A stretch of DNA of 64,000 bases from Megascapheus bottae (GCA_024803745.1 JANJXV010000153.1:806001-870000); one strand, 5' to 3'. Positions 23,301 to 36,190 are shown, counted from the first letter of the stretch. The notes: generated from the letters alone by a model not told the origin. Numbers and translations: made by a program.

Positions 23301-24236
23301 GCTGACACACTGAAAAGTTTACAGGAAGGAATAGGAGATACACTAGGCCTCCTTGGCACAGGTCGAAACTTTCTTAATAAGGACCAAGAATCACAACAAA
23401 TCAGAGAAAGGCTGGATAAGTGGGACTGCATTAAACTGCAGAGCTTTTGTATGGCAACGGATATAGCTAGTAAACTAATCAGGAAGCCTACAGAGTGGGA
23501 GAAGATCTTCACCACCCAAACAACGGAACAAGGCCTCATATCTAAAATGTATCAACAACTCAAAAAATTGAATCACTCCAAAACTAACCTCCAAAGTAAC
23601 ACCCATCCCATTACAAAATGGGCCAAAGACTTAAAGAGAGTCTTCTCTGAAGAAGAAACAAAAATGGCCTATAGACACATGAAGAAATGCTCAACATCTC
23701 TGGTCATAAAAGAAATGCAAATCAAAACAAGTCTAAGATTCCACCTAACTCCAGTTAGAATGGCCAGGATCAGGAAAACGAATGACAACAGATGCTGGAG
23801 GGGATGTGGTCAGGAGGGATCACTACTACACTGTTGGTGGGAGTGCAAACTCGTTCAACCACTATGGAAAGCAGTGCGGCAGTGCCTCAAAACGCTAAAC
23901 ATACAACTCCCCTATGACCCAGCAATTCCAGTACTTGGCATTTACCCAACAATCCAGAAACAAGGGCATACTAAACCCACTAGCACAACAATGTTCATTG
24001 CACCACTATTCACCATAGCAAAGATATGGAACCAACCCAGATGTCCCTCAGTTGATGAGTGGATCAACAAGTTGTGGTATTTGTACAAAATGGAATTCTA
24101 TGCTGCTGTCAGAAAGAATGACATCGCCCCATTTGTTAGGAAATGGAAAGACTTAGAACAAATCATATTAAGTGAAGTAAGCAAGACTCAAAGGAACTTA
24201 GGCTCAGTGGTTTCCCTCATTCGTCATAATCAGTAG
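20389..24236 (+). pseudogene. L1 ORF2 (endonuclease/reverse transcriptase), broken, copy B
   Basis: ORF2 normally cuts target DNA and reverse-transcribes L1 RNA. The endonuclease part begins at about 20389 with ILTLNINGLNSPIK. A TGA lies at about 20508 (within the usual CCLQETHL motif) and a frame change follows before KVRGWNKLYQAN. Frame 20550-21146 includes TLSDHKG and ends at a one-base loss near 21132. Frame 21343-22137 has [14 protein letters not shown] and the [11 protein letters not shown] motif. Frame 22172-23179 has the polymerase core [12 protein letters not shown]. Frame 23139-24236 holds the Cys-containing C-terminus with LLHCWWECKLVQPLWK. The several frame changes make it non-functional. 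Confidence 0.92.
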
Positions 24237-24651
24237 AAACCTTGGGCTCTACTAGCAGAGATTGTCAATAGAGCAAAAGGCCATATATAAGGCCATATAA
24301 TGTGAAGCTAATTGAAAGGACCTCCAGGATATTGACACAAAAGCCATATAATGAATGATTGTTGTCCTTAATGTACTATGTTGTCTCTCATCTCGCTTGC
24401 TGTCCCTTGGTTATCCCATATTGGTATAGTATCTCACTTTGTTATCTGATATATTGAATTTATTTGTATTTGGATATTTGAAATTTGATAGGGAAGGGGG
24501 GAAAACCAAGACGGGTGGGGGGTGTGGGGTTGGAGGGGAAAGGATACCAAGACATGTGAAAGTGTATCAATGTATGTGAATTAATGCACCTTCTATCTGG
24601 CAAATATCATCTAACCCTTTTACTAATTACAATAAAAAAACGAAAAAAAAA

Positions 24652-27600
24652 GAAAGTTGTAGTGTGTGGGGAGGATGATGGGGTCAAATACATTTCTTCT
24701 TAGAACTTTACCTCATCTGGTTGCCCTGGATTTTCCTGGCCTTCTTCTTAGAGAAAGTTCTGTTATACTGGATTTGTGGCTTGGCAATGATCTAGCATGT
24801 ACATCTTCGAGTAAGACATCCACAACTTCCATGCCTGAGACTCGAGTTTCCTGACCTTTGGCAACAGCACAGCAATATCTTTCTTCCTCCTGAGCCACAG
24901 GCCAAGTGAGCTGGCTTGTGCTGGTTGTTAGTTACAGTGGCTTGGTTACCAGGGTTCCATATTCTGTTCCATTGTGAGGGAGGCAGGGTCACCTTTCAGG
25001 GCCCAATGACCAAAGATCCTTGCTCCCAAAAGACCTTACCAAAGACATACTGGAGGCTGAATCTCTCCTCCAGTCTCACAATATACATGTGGATGTAGTA
25101 TACAGCACACCTTATTTGTCCAATCCCTATATCTTCCACTAGGCCCAACTACCAGTCTGGTCTCAGGCTCAAGGAGCCTTTCTTAGGTAAGATCCAAACT
25201 TAAGGGTCAATATTGCCCTCATGCTTTACAAAACATATGCTTCACAGTGCCTTCTCTGCCTGCATTTTGCCCCTTGTCGAATTTTTTTTGTTTTTGCTAG
25301 TCTTGGGACTTGACCTCAGAGTGTGAACATTGTTCTTGGGCTTTCTTTAGGCTTTAGCTGTCCCACCGAGCCACAGCACCACTTGCAGCGTTTTCTATGT
25401 ATGTGGTAATGAGGAATCAAACCTGAGGCTTACTGCTTGGTAGCCAAGGACTCTCCCACTAGGTCAAACACACAGGGCATCTTGCACATATTTTTGACGT
25501 CAATCTACTAGGATATTATTAGGTTTCTGTATCCTAATCAATTTTTTCCTGATGATTAGCTTTGCTGTCATGTGTAAAAAATGCAAGAGGGAAAAACACA
25601 GAAGAATTAGTGAAATTAAAAAAAAAGCATTAGACACAGTTAAGTGTTCATTCTTTGTAGGAGAAAGGATATTTGGATATGATGATGATGATGATGACGA
25701 TGACTTTATAATTACTATGTCAGGGTTGAGAGTTTGGCATAGTGGTAGAGTGCTTGCATAGCATCCATGAGGATCTGGGTTTGATTGCTCAGTACCACAT
25801 AGATAGAAAATCTAGATGTGGCACTGTGGCTCAAGTGGCAGAGGGCTAGACTTGAGAAAACCCGAGGACAGTGCTCAGGCCCTGAATTCAAGCCCCAAGA
25901 CTGGCAGAAAGATAAAAGAAAATGAAAATGCTTTTTGCGAGGTAATTCACTCACAGCATTTGCTTCTGAAATCTTTGCTTCTGCATCTTGTGAAATACCC
26001 CTTTCCCTCAACGTAGACAAGAAAAACAGATCCATCCCATGGTCCACTGTGAGGCCACTGGTTGGGCTAAGAGCTAGTCGTGCAGCAACACATAAGTTTT
26101 ATTCTAATACTTTCCAAACTTTGTACTCAAATATGCTACCTACTTACCAACTTATGTCAGTTATCCTTATACTATAACTTTTCTTCATTACTACAATATT
26201 CTTACACTCCTACGTTAATCCTCTTGCACCTCCCCTGACCTCTCTCATTCTTTTATTCTATCTCTGGACCTCTGCTCGTCTTTCAACCCTTATACTGCAC
26301 GGATCTACACTTGATGGCTGTTGAGCAATATTGTATATGTAGGTGGTTAATTATTCTCTAGGCTCAGAGGGACTTAAAGACAATAGAGATTGGATTGAGA
26401 GGCTTATGGTTTTGGGTATAAATCGCTTATCAGTGGTTGTATTAGGCTGGTCTGTAAGTGCACAAAAAGAAAGAGTGATAATACCAATCAAAACTTGTGA
26501 ACATCTAGTGTCTGCCAGCTACAGAGGCCTAGGTTGGTTATATCTGAAAAACTATAATCGTATTTAGTAGTAATCTTGCTCCCATTTTCAAATGGGCAGA
26601 ACAAGAAACTCAAGAAAAATGTCAAATCAAGAAACAACATCCCCCACCCAATGTAAACAGACAATGGAACAGTCACTGGCAAACCTAGAGGAGAGTCTTC
26701 CAAGTGCTACACAAATGCAATTGATAAACATCATTAATGAAAAATGTGAAAATATAAAGAAAGAGATAATGGAGGAAGCCATACCTGAACAAGAGGAAAG
26801 CAAAAACAAGGTGATAAGTGAAAAAGAAGAAGCCATAAAGGAGGCCATAATAAAGGTTTTTCAAAGAAAGATGGATGAATTCAAAGAATCCAGAAATAAA
26901 AACGTGACCAAACTCAAGCAAATGTCCAAAGAAAATAAAGCTACTGAGCTAACCACTCAAAAGGAAATCAAGGAGATAAAGAAATCCATACATGATCTAA
27001 AACAAGGGATGCAAGGCATCAAAAGTGAGCAATTAGAAGCAAGGGAGATGAAAAATAAAGTAGATAGCTTTGATAGCAGGTTAGACATTGCAGAGGAGAG
27101 AATTTCCGTGGCTGAAGATAATTTAGGTATTATAAAGAACAGAAAATGAGTCAATCCAAATCTAGGAAATATGAGAGAGCGCTTCAGGAGGTCCAAGATA
27201 CAATTAGGAAGCCTAATTTAAGGCTAGTTGGTATTGAGGAGGGCATGGAGAAAGAGGTCAATGGTATTGGAAATATACTTCAGGGAATCATCTCAGAGAA
27301 TTTCCCAAATATCCAGAAGGGCAGGCCCATCCAGATACGAGAAGCTTTTAGAACCCCAAACAGACCTGAACAGAAAAGAACATCCCACCGCCACATTGTG
27401 ATCCGAACTGGATCAATAGAAACGAAAGGAAAGATCCTAAAGGCAGCCAGGGAAAAGGGATCAGTAACCTACAAAGGCAAACCAATCAGAATAACCCCAG
27501 ATTTCCCAGCAGAGACCATGCAAGCACAAAGTGACTGGAAGCATATATGTCATGCCCTTATATCAAATAACTACCAACCAAGAATACTGTAGCCAGCTAA

Positions 27601-28172
27601 GCTCTCATTCATAACTGAGGGAACAATAAAAACATTCCATTCCAGGGAAAAGCTGCAACAATATGTCGAAACAAAACCAACAGTACAGAGAATTCTCAAC
27701 GATGCTCTATACATACAAAACCAAAATAAATGCATTATAGGGAAAGAAATGGCACCTAAACAGCATACCATCTAAGGACTACAAGAACTGTCAAGACACA
27801 GGCCCTACTAAAAGCTTTTAAAAATGGTAGGAACTAATAAATATCTCTCAATCCTAACTCTCAATATCAATGGACTTAACTCTCCAATTAAACGGCATAG
27901 GCTGTCTAGTTGGATCAAAAAGCAGGAGCCATCGCTCTGCTGTCCTCAAGAGACACATCTTATCCAAAAACCATCATCTTTTGAAAGTGAGAGGTTGGAA
28001 TAAACTCTATCAAGCTAACTGCCCCCATAAACAGGCTGGAGTTTCCATCCTCGTATCAGATAGAATAGACTTCAAACTAAAATTAGTAAGAAAAGACAAA
28101 GAAGGTTACTACATACTACTAAAGGGATCTTTCCTCCCGGAAGACATAACGATCCTAAATATTTACACACCA
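24652..28172 (+). repeat. Tandem unit C (cut inside its L1)
   Basis: The host part is 24652-26029, with the shared SINEs (about 25290-25475 minus and 25725-25915 plus) and an ATG repeat at about 25680-25703. The L1 then runs to 28172, where 'atttacacacc' leaves the unit sequence and unique DNA follows. The break is equivalent to about 20738 of unit B. Confidence 0.92.
26030..28172 (+). mobile_element. L1 copy C, 3' part missing
   Basis: ORF1 lies at 26592-27592 and is split by the 4-base deletion near 27139 (frames 26592-27149 and 27146-27592). The start of ORF2 follows (frame 27870-28178). Here the 'tctgctgtcctcaagagac' stretch (about 27937-27955) lacks the TGA present in A, B and D. The copy ends within the endonuclease domain at 28172. 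Confidence 0.9.
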
Positions 28173-28615
28173 ATTTGAAGGTTCTCAAAAGATTGAAGAT
28201 TCTGACAGTGTAAGTTAGATTCCGGCATTGATATTAAATAATGCAATGAGTAGGGATTTATATTTGAAATACCACTGTTGGCAAAATCTAACACACATTT
28301 GCTTAGTATTTGCTTTTAGTTTCCCAAGAAGTTCAGTACAAGCCAATATGTGTGGCATATATCGACTGGGAAAATTATTCAGTGTATGTGACTCATTTGA
28401 ACAGGAGTCAGTGAAAAGATACAGAAGCAGGATACCCATATTGTGATAATTTGTATCTTTTGCATATTTTGTGTTTGTTATTATTTCCATTTGTAGTGTA
28501 CATTTCTAGGTAAAAACTTTTAAAATGTTTAGAAACAATTTGTTATTTCAACAGCAAAAAAGACATTTATATGCCTGATAAAATTCACAGAATCCAAATT
28601 TTTCCATATTATTTT
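28173..28615. other. Unique stretch after the array break
   Basis: AT-rich DNA with no recognised gene. Overlapping small frames on both strands (28215-28490, 28228-28446) show no domain. Confidence 0.4.
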
Positions 28616-29045
28616 TTTTTGAGGTTCATAGATCTTGAACTCAGCCTGGGCACTATCCCTGAGCTCTTCAGCTCCAGGCTACCACCTTACTCTGGAGCCA
28701 AGCCCCACTTCCCATTTTCTAAAAGTAAATTGGAGATAAGTGTCTCAGGTCTTTTTGTGCCAGGATGGCTTTAAACCTTGATCCTCAGATCTCAGCCTCC
28801 TGAGTAGCTAGGATTATAGTAGTGAGCCACCACCCCATCATGCTCAGCTTTCTGGTTTTTTTTTAAACAAGCCCTTTGGCTGGAACTCGGTCTGAGCACT
28901 GTCCTTCAGCTTTCCTCAAGCCTAGTGATCTTCTACTTGAGCCACAGCACTACTTCTGGTTTTTTCTGTGTATGTGGTACTGCAGAATTGAAACTTCGTC
29001 TTCATACAAGCACTCAACAACTATGCCAAACTCCCAGCCCCTCCA
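28616..29045 (-). repeat. Two SINEs, minus strand
   Basis: Copies at about 28616-28850 and 28865-29045, with 'gagctcttcagctccaggct' and 'cagcctcctgagtagctagg' boxes in the first. Confidence 0.8.
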
Positions 29046-30130
29046 CATTAGTTTTTATGATAGATCTTTCCATGCATCCAGGTTGGCTAGAAATCCTTCT
29101 TGAGTTTCCCAAGATCAGGGAGTATAGGTGTGTCCCATCCTGTGTGGCTACATAACCATTGTTTAGGGTACAGTTCTCTCTTCATTCTACCCATCTAGAG
29201 CAATTTTCATCTTCCATGTATAATCATTAAACATTCAGCTCCTTTTCCTCTCTACTCCATTCTCTGGAACCATCGTGCTTTTTGGCTCTAAGGGTTTGTT
29301 GATCCTTGGAAGCTCTGGAAGGGAAAACATACCCTAGCTCTTCCTTTATGACTGCTGTATTTTTAGTTTACTGTAATCAAGATTCATCTGTAAAATATAG
29401 TAAAATGTTCTTCCTTTTCAATGCATTGTTTTGCATATTTCTATCTTTTGATTATTATTAATAGTTGTGAATGGATTCTCCACATATTTGTTCTAGTCTC
29501 TGCTTTCTCTTCCGTTAGGTACAAATCTAGAAATAGAAGTGTTGGACCATATTTCTATGTAATTCTATATTTAGTACTTTTTTAGCACTCTCCACGCAAT
29601 TTTTGATTGTTTTATATTCCTTGCAGAACTATTCCAAAGTTCTACTTCTTCTCACTACCTTCCCAGTAATAGACTTTGAAAGTTGTTTTTTTGTATGCGT
29701 GTGTGTGTGTGTGTGTGTGTGTTTGTGTGTGTGTATGTGGATCTTTTTGTTTAAAACTATATCTATATTAATATACTTAAAGTAAAGATTTCATTGTAAT
29801 TTTAATTTTTCTCATGACTGTTAATATTGAACTTCTTTCTACATTTTGAACTACTATTTCTATATATTCTTTTTAGAAAATCCTCTCCAATCTCCAATTA
29901 TTTTCCCTTTTTTTGTGGGGTAGTGGGGAAAGTCATGGGGCTTGGACCTTGGGCCGTGAGCTGTTTAGTTAAGGCTATTGTCCTACCCTGAGTATTGCCC
30001 CTCAGTTCTTCTGCTCACAGCTCCCTACCCCTCTTCCCATTATATACAGAACAAAGTTCATCCTCAGTCTTTTTGAAAAAGTAAAACATACAGTCAATTT
30101 GTAGTATAAAACAGCAAGAAATAAATTTCT
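29046..30130. other. Non-coding stretch with a (GT)n tract
   Basis: Mostly AT-rich unique DNA. A GT repeat lies at about 29697-29735, and a decayed minus-strand SINE scrap is near 29930-30030. No gene seen. Confidence 0.5.
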
Positions 30131-30131
30131 T

Positions 30132-30380
30132 GCCAGGTGCAGTGCCTTATACCTGTAATCCTAGCTACTCAGATATCAGGCCGATATCTAAAGATTTGGT
30201 TCAAAGCCAGCCTGGGCATTAGAAAGTCTATGAGACTCTCATCGACAGTTAACCACTAGAATATGGGAAATGGCACTGTGGCTTCACAGGTAGGGTGATA
30301 GCCTTGAGTTGAAGAGCTCAGGAACAGTGCCCAGGCCCAGAGTTCAAGCCTTTCAAATCCCCCAGCCAAAAAAAAGAAAA
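30132..30380 (+). repeat. ID-like SINE, plus strand
   Basis: It runs from 'tgccaggtgcagtgcc' through 'gaagagctcaggaacagtgc' to an A-rich tail. Confidence 0.85.
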
Positions 30381-30614
30381 AAAGTTTCTTTCCCAAGTGA
30401 TTATTATGCCAGCCATAGAACATTAACATTCTTGGTGTACTTCACAGTATTATTACTTGATACCCTAAGATTTTGCAATATTCTCAGAGTACCAGCATAT
30501 GTCATCTTATAATGTAGTTCCTTTTCAATGGAATAATTCCATTTATAACCTAAATCTACTCCCCTGACTTATTTTTTTGATACCACAATTGCTCTACCAT
30601 GATATGCCACAAGC

Positions 30615-30825
30615 CATTAAACATTTTATGGTGGGTAATTGGAAAGGAGTCTCATGGAATTTTGTGCCAGGCTGGCTTTGAACCATGGTCCTCAGATCTC
30701 AGTCTCCTGAGTAGCTAGGATGACAGGCGTGAGCCACCAACACCTGGCTTGCCTTGTTATTTTTTTGTGGGTCTTGGGACTTGAACTCTGGGCCTAGGCA
30801 CCATCCCTAAGCTTTTCAGGTCAAT
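30615..30825 (-). repeat. SINE sequence, minus strand
   Basis: The head part (30650-30750, 'cagtctcctgagtagctagg') is followed by the body end of a second copy (30765-30825). Confidence 0.75.
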
Positions 30826-30914
30826 AGTAAGTCTAAACATTTAAGTAAAGGAATACAATTCCAACAAAAAAAGAATAAAATTCCAGACATGGTGTGTTTA
30901 TAACTCAGTGCTAA

Positions 30915-31154
<240 letters not shown>

Positions 31155-31404
31155 TAAATGAAAGATTCCAGGCCCTGAGAAGTATCATTACTTTCTAAAG
31201 AAAACCTAAGGTAATTTTGTACTCATTCTTCAGGATACCTTCAGGATACTTTGACAACAGTTCTAAATTATGTTTCCTCTAATGGAGACGACATTCCAAA
31301 CTTACACAGTAATTGTAAGTGGATAAACCATCCAGAATAGAATATATATCATTATTGGAAATAGGATCTACAAATCACTAAACAGTGAGTTTATAATGGA
31401 AACC

Positions 31405-31615
31405 TGGCACTAGGTGCAATGTTTCATGCCTGTAATCTTAAAATATTCAGGAGGAAGAAATCTAAGAATTCTAATTTGAAGCCAGCAATGGCATAAAAAT
31501 TGCCATGAAACTCTATAACTCCAAGTAACCCCTCAAAAATGTTAGTGGAGTGTCAAGAGTTTGACTTTGTGGTTGAGTGCTTGCCTAGCATGCATGAAGA
31601 CCTATGCACGTAAGT
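31405..31615 (+). repeat. Decayed SINE pieces in intron, plus strand
   Basis: A head piece (about 31405-31510) and a body piece (about 31555-31615, 'gtgcttgcctagcatgcatg'). Confidence 0.65.
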
Positions 31616-31831
31616 GGAGCTGGGACTCAAACTGGTATTTTTCTAGCCTTGAGCAAGACAGCTAAGTTTATGCCATACAAAATGAATCCAGAGCTGGGGA
31701 AAAGTCAACCATGGAGCCAGTGAGAAATGAGAAAAAAGATTTAATAGATAACTTGTGAGTAGGATGTCTGTGAACTTAAAGCAATGATGACACAGCATAA
31801 GCAATAATTCTCTACTGATTCTAATTTACAG

Positions 31832-31921
31832 GTCCCTGTGTTCCCAAACCTGTATTAATTGACAAGCTAGAGCACTGTGCAGAACTCTGGATAGGAAATT
31901 CCTCTGACAAGAATATCACAG
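31832..31921 (+). pseudogene. KRAB-B-like exon of the zinc-finger gene
   Basis: The 90-base exon is bounded by a 'aatttacag' acceptor (AG at 31830-31831) and a 'gtgagt' donor at 31922. In phase with the KRAB-A exon it reads GPCVPKPVLIDKLEHCAELW, matching the KRAB-B pattern (G-x-x-V-x-K-P-x-x-I-x-x-L-E-x-x-x-x-x-W), then about 10 further residues. Phase 1 is kept at both ends, so A box, B box and the next exon splice in frame. KRAB-B strengthens repression in living family members. Confidence 0.82.
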
Positions 31922-32084
31922 GTGAGTGAATGCATCTTCATATTGATGTTGGAGCCTGAGCCCCATTGGTAAGTTCATGTTGTGATGTACTGATCAATAA
32001 TATTCTTAGTTACCCTAAATCCTGTGTGGAACCTATGGAATTCTTTGTGAATGAATCAAGAATCATTTTCTTTTCCCAATCCTA

Positions 32085-32570
32085 TGCCTGGTCTCAGGGA
32101 CTGACCATGGTCCTTGGGTTTTCTCAAGGCTAGCTCTCTACTTCTTGAGTCATAGCACCACTTCTGGCTTTTTCTTTGTATGTAGTACCAAGGAACTGAA
32201 CCAGGTCTTTGTGCATGCTAGCCCAAACCCCCGGCACCAAGAATCATAGGGTGATATGACGAATTCTATGTGGCAGTAGAGTTAAAGTTAGATTTCTCTG
32301 TAGAAATCACTGTGAAACAAAATAAAATGAGAAAGCCATGAGCCCGTGGCTCATGCCTGTAATCCTAGCTACTTAGGAGGCTGAGATCTGAGGATCAAGG
32401 TTCAAAGACTGACCTATCACAAAAACACCTTAGACTCTTCTCTCCAATGAACCAATAGAAAATGAGAAGTAGGGTTGAGGCTAAAGACATAGGGCAGTAG
32501 CCTTGAGCTGAAGAGCTCAGGAAGAACAGCCAGGTCTAGAATTCAAGTCCCATGACTACAAAACAAGAAA
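32085..32570. repeat. SINEs in the intron
   Basis: A minus-strand copy at about 32085-32235 and a plus-strand copy at about 32335-32570, the latter ending in the GAAA microsatellite. Confidence 0.8.
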
Positions 32571-32577
32571 GAAAGAC

Positions 32578-32636
<59 letters not shown>

Positions 32637-32668
32637 AGAAAGAGGGAAGAAAGAGGGAAGGAAGGAAA

Positions 32669-32730
<62 letters not shown>
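32570..32730. repeat. (GAAA)n microsatellite
   Basis: About 160 bases of GAAA with a short GGAA-rich interruption near 32640-32670. It grows from the tail of the SINE just upstream. Frames on both strands here are repeat artefacts. Confidence 0.97.
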
Positions 32731-32731
<1 letters not shown>

Positions 32732-32864
32732 CTTTCATTTCTTTAAAACTAAGACTATAAATGATTGAGCAAACAAGGAGTAAGTCAGGGCATTATTCTC
32801 TGATAAGGATAATATCTTTTTGCTGGTAGGAAGAGACTGGTATTCAGAACCAGATCTTTCCACC

Positions 32865-33050
32865 AGAAATTGAGCCTAGTGGTAGAGTGCTTGCCTAGCA
32901 TGCACAAAGACAGAGGTTTGATTCCTTATTACCACATACATAGAAAAAGCCAGAAGTAATGACTTCATTGGTAGGGTTCTAGTCTTGAGAAAACCCAAGG
33001 ACAGTGGTTAGGTCTTAAGTTTAAACCCAGGAATGGAAGGAAAAGAAAAA
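32865..33050 (+). repeat. ID-like SINE, plus strand
   Basis: 'tgagcctagtggtagagtgc' through 'ggacagtggttaggtcttaa' and an A-rich tail. Confidence 0.8.
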
Positions 33051-33359
33051 CAACAAAGTTTCAATCAACATAAGAAAATTAACTAGACAATGAGCTGGGG
33101 ATTTTCTGGTCTTCCATGGTTCTGAGGGACAGGAGTGTTAGAAAAGGAATTTTTATAAGACTTCAAATGGAAAGAAACAAATTTCAAAATTCCCACAAAT
33201 ACCTAAATTGAGACTTTAGTGAGAAGTTGTAACTGAAGGGATATAGGTGTAAGTCCTTACTCTCAAGAATCGTTCTTGCTTGGATCAAAGGCAAACAGAC
33301 ATATACACCAAACTTGTGGCCGCTGAATCTAGAAAAAATTCGTGTTCCTCAGTTAATGG

Positions 33360-33560
33360 TTAATAAGCAAACAGCATTGAAACTGGCTAAGGTAATCCTA
33401 TCTGCTACTCAGGACCTGAGACTCTTATCTGTAGTTAACTCTAGAAAAGAGTATGTGGGGTTGTAGCTCAAGGATAGGGGTTATAGTCTTCTGCTGAAGT
33501 GTTCAGGGACAGGGCCAAGGCCTATGAACTACAAAAAAAAAGAAAAGAAAAGAGAAGAAA
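33360..33560 (+). repeat. SINE, plus strand, partly decayed
   Basis: 'gaagtgttcagggacagggc' box and a GAAAA-type tail near 33540-33560. The rest of the intron to 33961 shows nothing recognisable. Confidence 0.65.
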
Positions 33561-33961
33561 GTTTTAAAAAGATGCAAAACAGCACAATATTTAGATTATT
33601 TCTCAAAAATAAAAGAAAGGCAGCTATTCCTCAATGTATAAACAAAACAGTATTTCAAAAAAAAACAGCTGCAGGTATGCTATAGTTAGTACTCAGCTTA
33701 AAACTGTAGCAATACATAGATGGGTAATTTCAATAAATATTTCCTGTGATATAAAAAGAGAACTAAAACACAGAAAAACATTATTGGTCATTGTAAAATA
33801 TCATTTTCTTAATATGTTAGGGAGAAAAGCATATATTTCTCACAAATCAATTTCCACTTTTATATTTTAAAATATCTAACACTTAGGATGGGAAAGTAAA
33901 GTCATTACCTTTACAGTAAGGAATATTTGTATCTCATGTATGTTTGTGTCTTTTTTTCTAG

Positions 33962-36190
33962 GACTCATTTTAGATGTCCAGGTAATGGAAAATGTGTTCA
34001 AGACTTGCCAGGAAAGTCCACATGAATGTCTATGTGAAGTAGCATTTGCAAGTAGTATCGAAGTGGAAGAAAATGTGAGATTTGCAAGAACTTTAAATTT
34101 GAGCTCTACACATAATCTAGAGCTGATTAGTAATAACGGTAACAACTTAGGGGTGAGGACTGAGGAGTTCATTAAGTGTCAGAACATGCTTCTGTCTCCT
34201 AAGCCTGATGAGATGCATGCTGCATATAGATCTCGTATGTCTCCTGTTCTTAAAAAATCCATCGGATATTCAGAGCATTTTATTCATGATTGTGACAGTC
34301 CAAAAGATCTGCAGTATCATAATTCTTTTCTCCCTGCCAAAGAAATTCTTCAGGGAGGGAGGAAAACTGCTAAATGTACTGTGTGATGAAAAATATTGTG
34401 CTTAACACCGACCATCACTACACATCCGAAAATGTACACAGGAGAGACTCCTCATACATGTAGTGAATGTGAGAAATCTTTCAGTAATGAAATACGCCTT
34501 ACAATACCTCAGAGCAAATATCCTGAGATATGTGATGCGTACATCAAGTGTGAAAATTAATTTCTGAGAAGTCAGACCTCACGCTCCAACCTCGATCTCC
34601 AAGAGAAGACAAACCTTATGAATATGAGGAACGTAATAAAATTTCTGCCCAGAATTCAGCTCTCAGCACACATCAGAGATCTCACACAGAAGAGAAATCT
34701 TATCAATGGGATAAATGTGGGAAGACTTTTAGACTGAAATCATACCTCACTTTGCACCAGAGAAGACACACAGAAGAGAAACCTTATGAATGTAACAAAT
34801 GAGAAAAGTCTTTCACATAGAAGATACACATTCGAGTTCATCAAATAACACACACAGGAGAGAAATCTTATAAGTGTAATGAATGTGGAATGTCTTTCCA
34901 AGGGAAGGGAAAACTTCGTGTTCATCAGAGAATACACACAGGAGTGAAACCTTATGAATGTAACCAATGTGTAAAGTCTTTCCGACAGAAATCTTCCCTC
35001 AAATTGCGTCAAAGAACACACACAGGAGAGAAACCTTATGTGTGCAACAAATGTGGAAAGACCTTCAAGTGGAAGTCATATCTTGATGGGCATTATAGAA
35101 AACACACAGGAGAGAAAACTTATGCATGTAGTGAATGCGGAAAGTCTTTCAAATGGAAGGTAAAACTCCATGTTCATCAGAGAATATACTCAGGAGAAAC
35201 ACCTTATGAGTGTAACATATGTGGAAAGTCCTTCACACAGAAGCCAAACCTCAACATGCATAAGACAATTCAAACAGGAGAAAAACCTTATGAATGTAAC
35301 CGATGTGGAATGTCTTTCAAATGGAAGTCTTCCCTCAAATTGCATCAGAGAACACACACAGGAGAGAAACTGTACGAGTGCATCAAATGTGGTAAGACCT
35401 TCAGATGGAAGTCACATTACAGGAGGCATAACAGAATTCACACATATTAGAAACCTTAGGAATATAACCAAAGTTGAAAGTCTTTCGTGCAGTATTCACC
35501 CTTCAGGAAGCGTAAGAGAGTTCACACATATGAGAAGCCTTAGCAATGTAATAAATAGGAAAGACTTTTTAGTCTGTGGAAGAAAACTCAGCTTGTGTCA
35601 CAGAACCAACACAAGATAAAACCCTTAATGAATGTAGCAAATGTTCAGTCTTTTCCTCAGAAGGCACAAGTCAAGATTTATCACTAAACACCCACAGGAT
35701 AGAATCCTATGAATAAAATGAAAGGGAAATTTTTTTGAAGAACTCATAGTTGAGTTTGCATGATACCACACAGACACAGGATAAAAATCATATGAATATA
35801 AGAATATGAAAAATCCATCATGAACGCATGACTAAGTATAAAATGCACATAGGAGAGAAAAACCTTATGAATATTACAAATGTGGAAAGTGTTTGACCTG
35901 GAAGGCATACTTCTGTGTTCATCACAAACCTGATTCCCATAGAAGAAAAGAAAACTAATGAATACAACAAATGTGCAATGACTTTTAATCAGAAGTCAGT
36001 CTTCAGTACATTTCAGAACATACACAATAGAGAAATTCTGAGTAATGAAAAACATTCAGCTATATATAGAATCTCTGTATATGGGAGCATTAAGGTAAGT
36101 CTTCTAAACAAAGTCAACCTTCAGCAAGCATTAAGAGCACTCACAGAAGAAATAATAGCATGTAGGAAAACCTTTGTCAGAAACCTCTAA
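33962..36190 (+). pseudogene. Zinc-finger exon of the KRAB gene, disrupted
   Basis: After a 'tttttttctag' acceptor (AG at 33960-33961) the frame continues in phase from the KRAB-B exon through a 141-codon linker to TGA at 34384-34386. The C2H2 fingers are in another frame, so a frame change separates linker from fingers. From about 34650 finger coding is continuous except for stops at 34800-34802 and 34818-34820. The frame at 34890-35450 holds about six and a half fingers with TGEKPY-type linkers. Some have lost ligands: LKLRQRTH in finger 2, a final Tyr for His in finger 4, a final Gln in finger 5. From 35448 to about 36190 decayed fingers carry many stops. The living family binds DNA in the nucleus and silences repeats or genes. 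This copy cannot make a full finger protein. Confidence 0.88.

Larger units (their letters stand above)
17221..24651 (+). repeat. Tandem unit B (complete, ~7.43 kb)
   Basis: It begins with 'gaaagttgtagtgtgtgggg' directly after the A-rich tail of L1 copy A and ends at the equivalent tail of its own L1, where unit C begins with the same bases. The host part is 17221-18594, with the shared SINEs (about 17845-18045 minus and 18290-18480 plus) and an ATG repeat near 18246-18270. The L1 occupies the remainder. It is the only full unit in the window and the reference for the others. Confidence 0.93.
18595..24651 (+). mobile_element. L1 copy B, full length but defective
   Basis: It has a 5' region (about 18595-19156, boundary uncertain), ORF1 (19157-20161), ORF2 relics (about 20389-24236), a 3' UTR with G-rich 'gggaaggggggaaaaccaag', AATAAA at 24631-24636 and an A-rich tail. 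ORF2 is broken in at least four places. Flanking sequence is the same as in the other units, so the copy was duplicated as DNA. I could not define target-site duplications, because the tail joins the next unit's first bases. Confidence 0.93.

Noticed and set aside
32552..32746. Lys/Glu/Arg-rich and Phe/Leu/Ser-rich ORFs on opposite strands
   Set aside because: Both are translations of the GAAA microsatellite.
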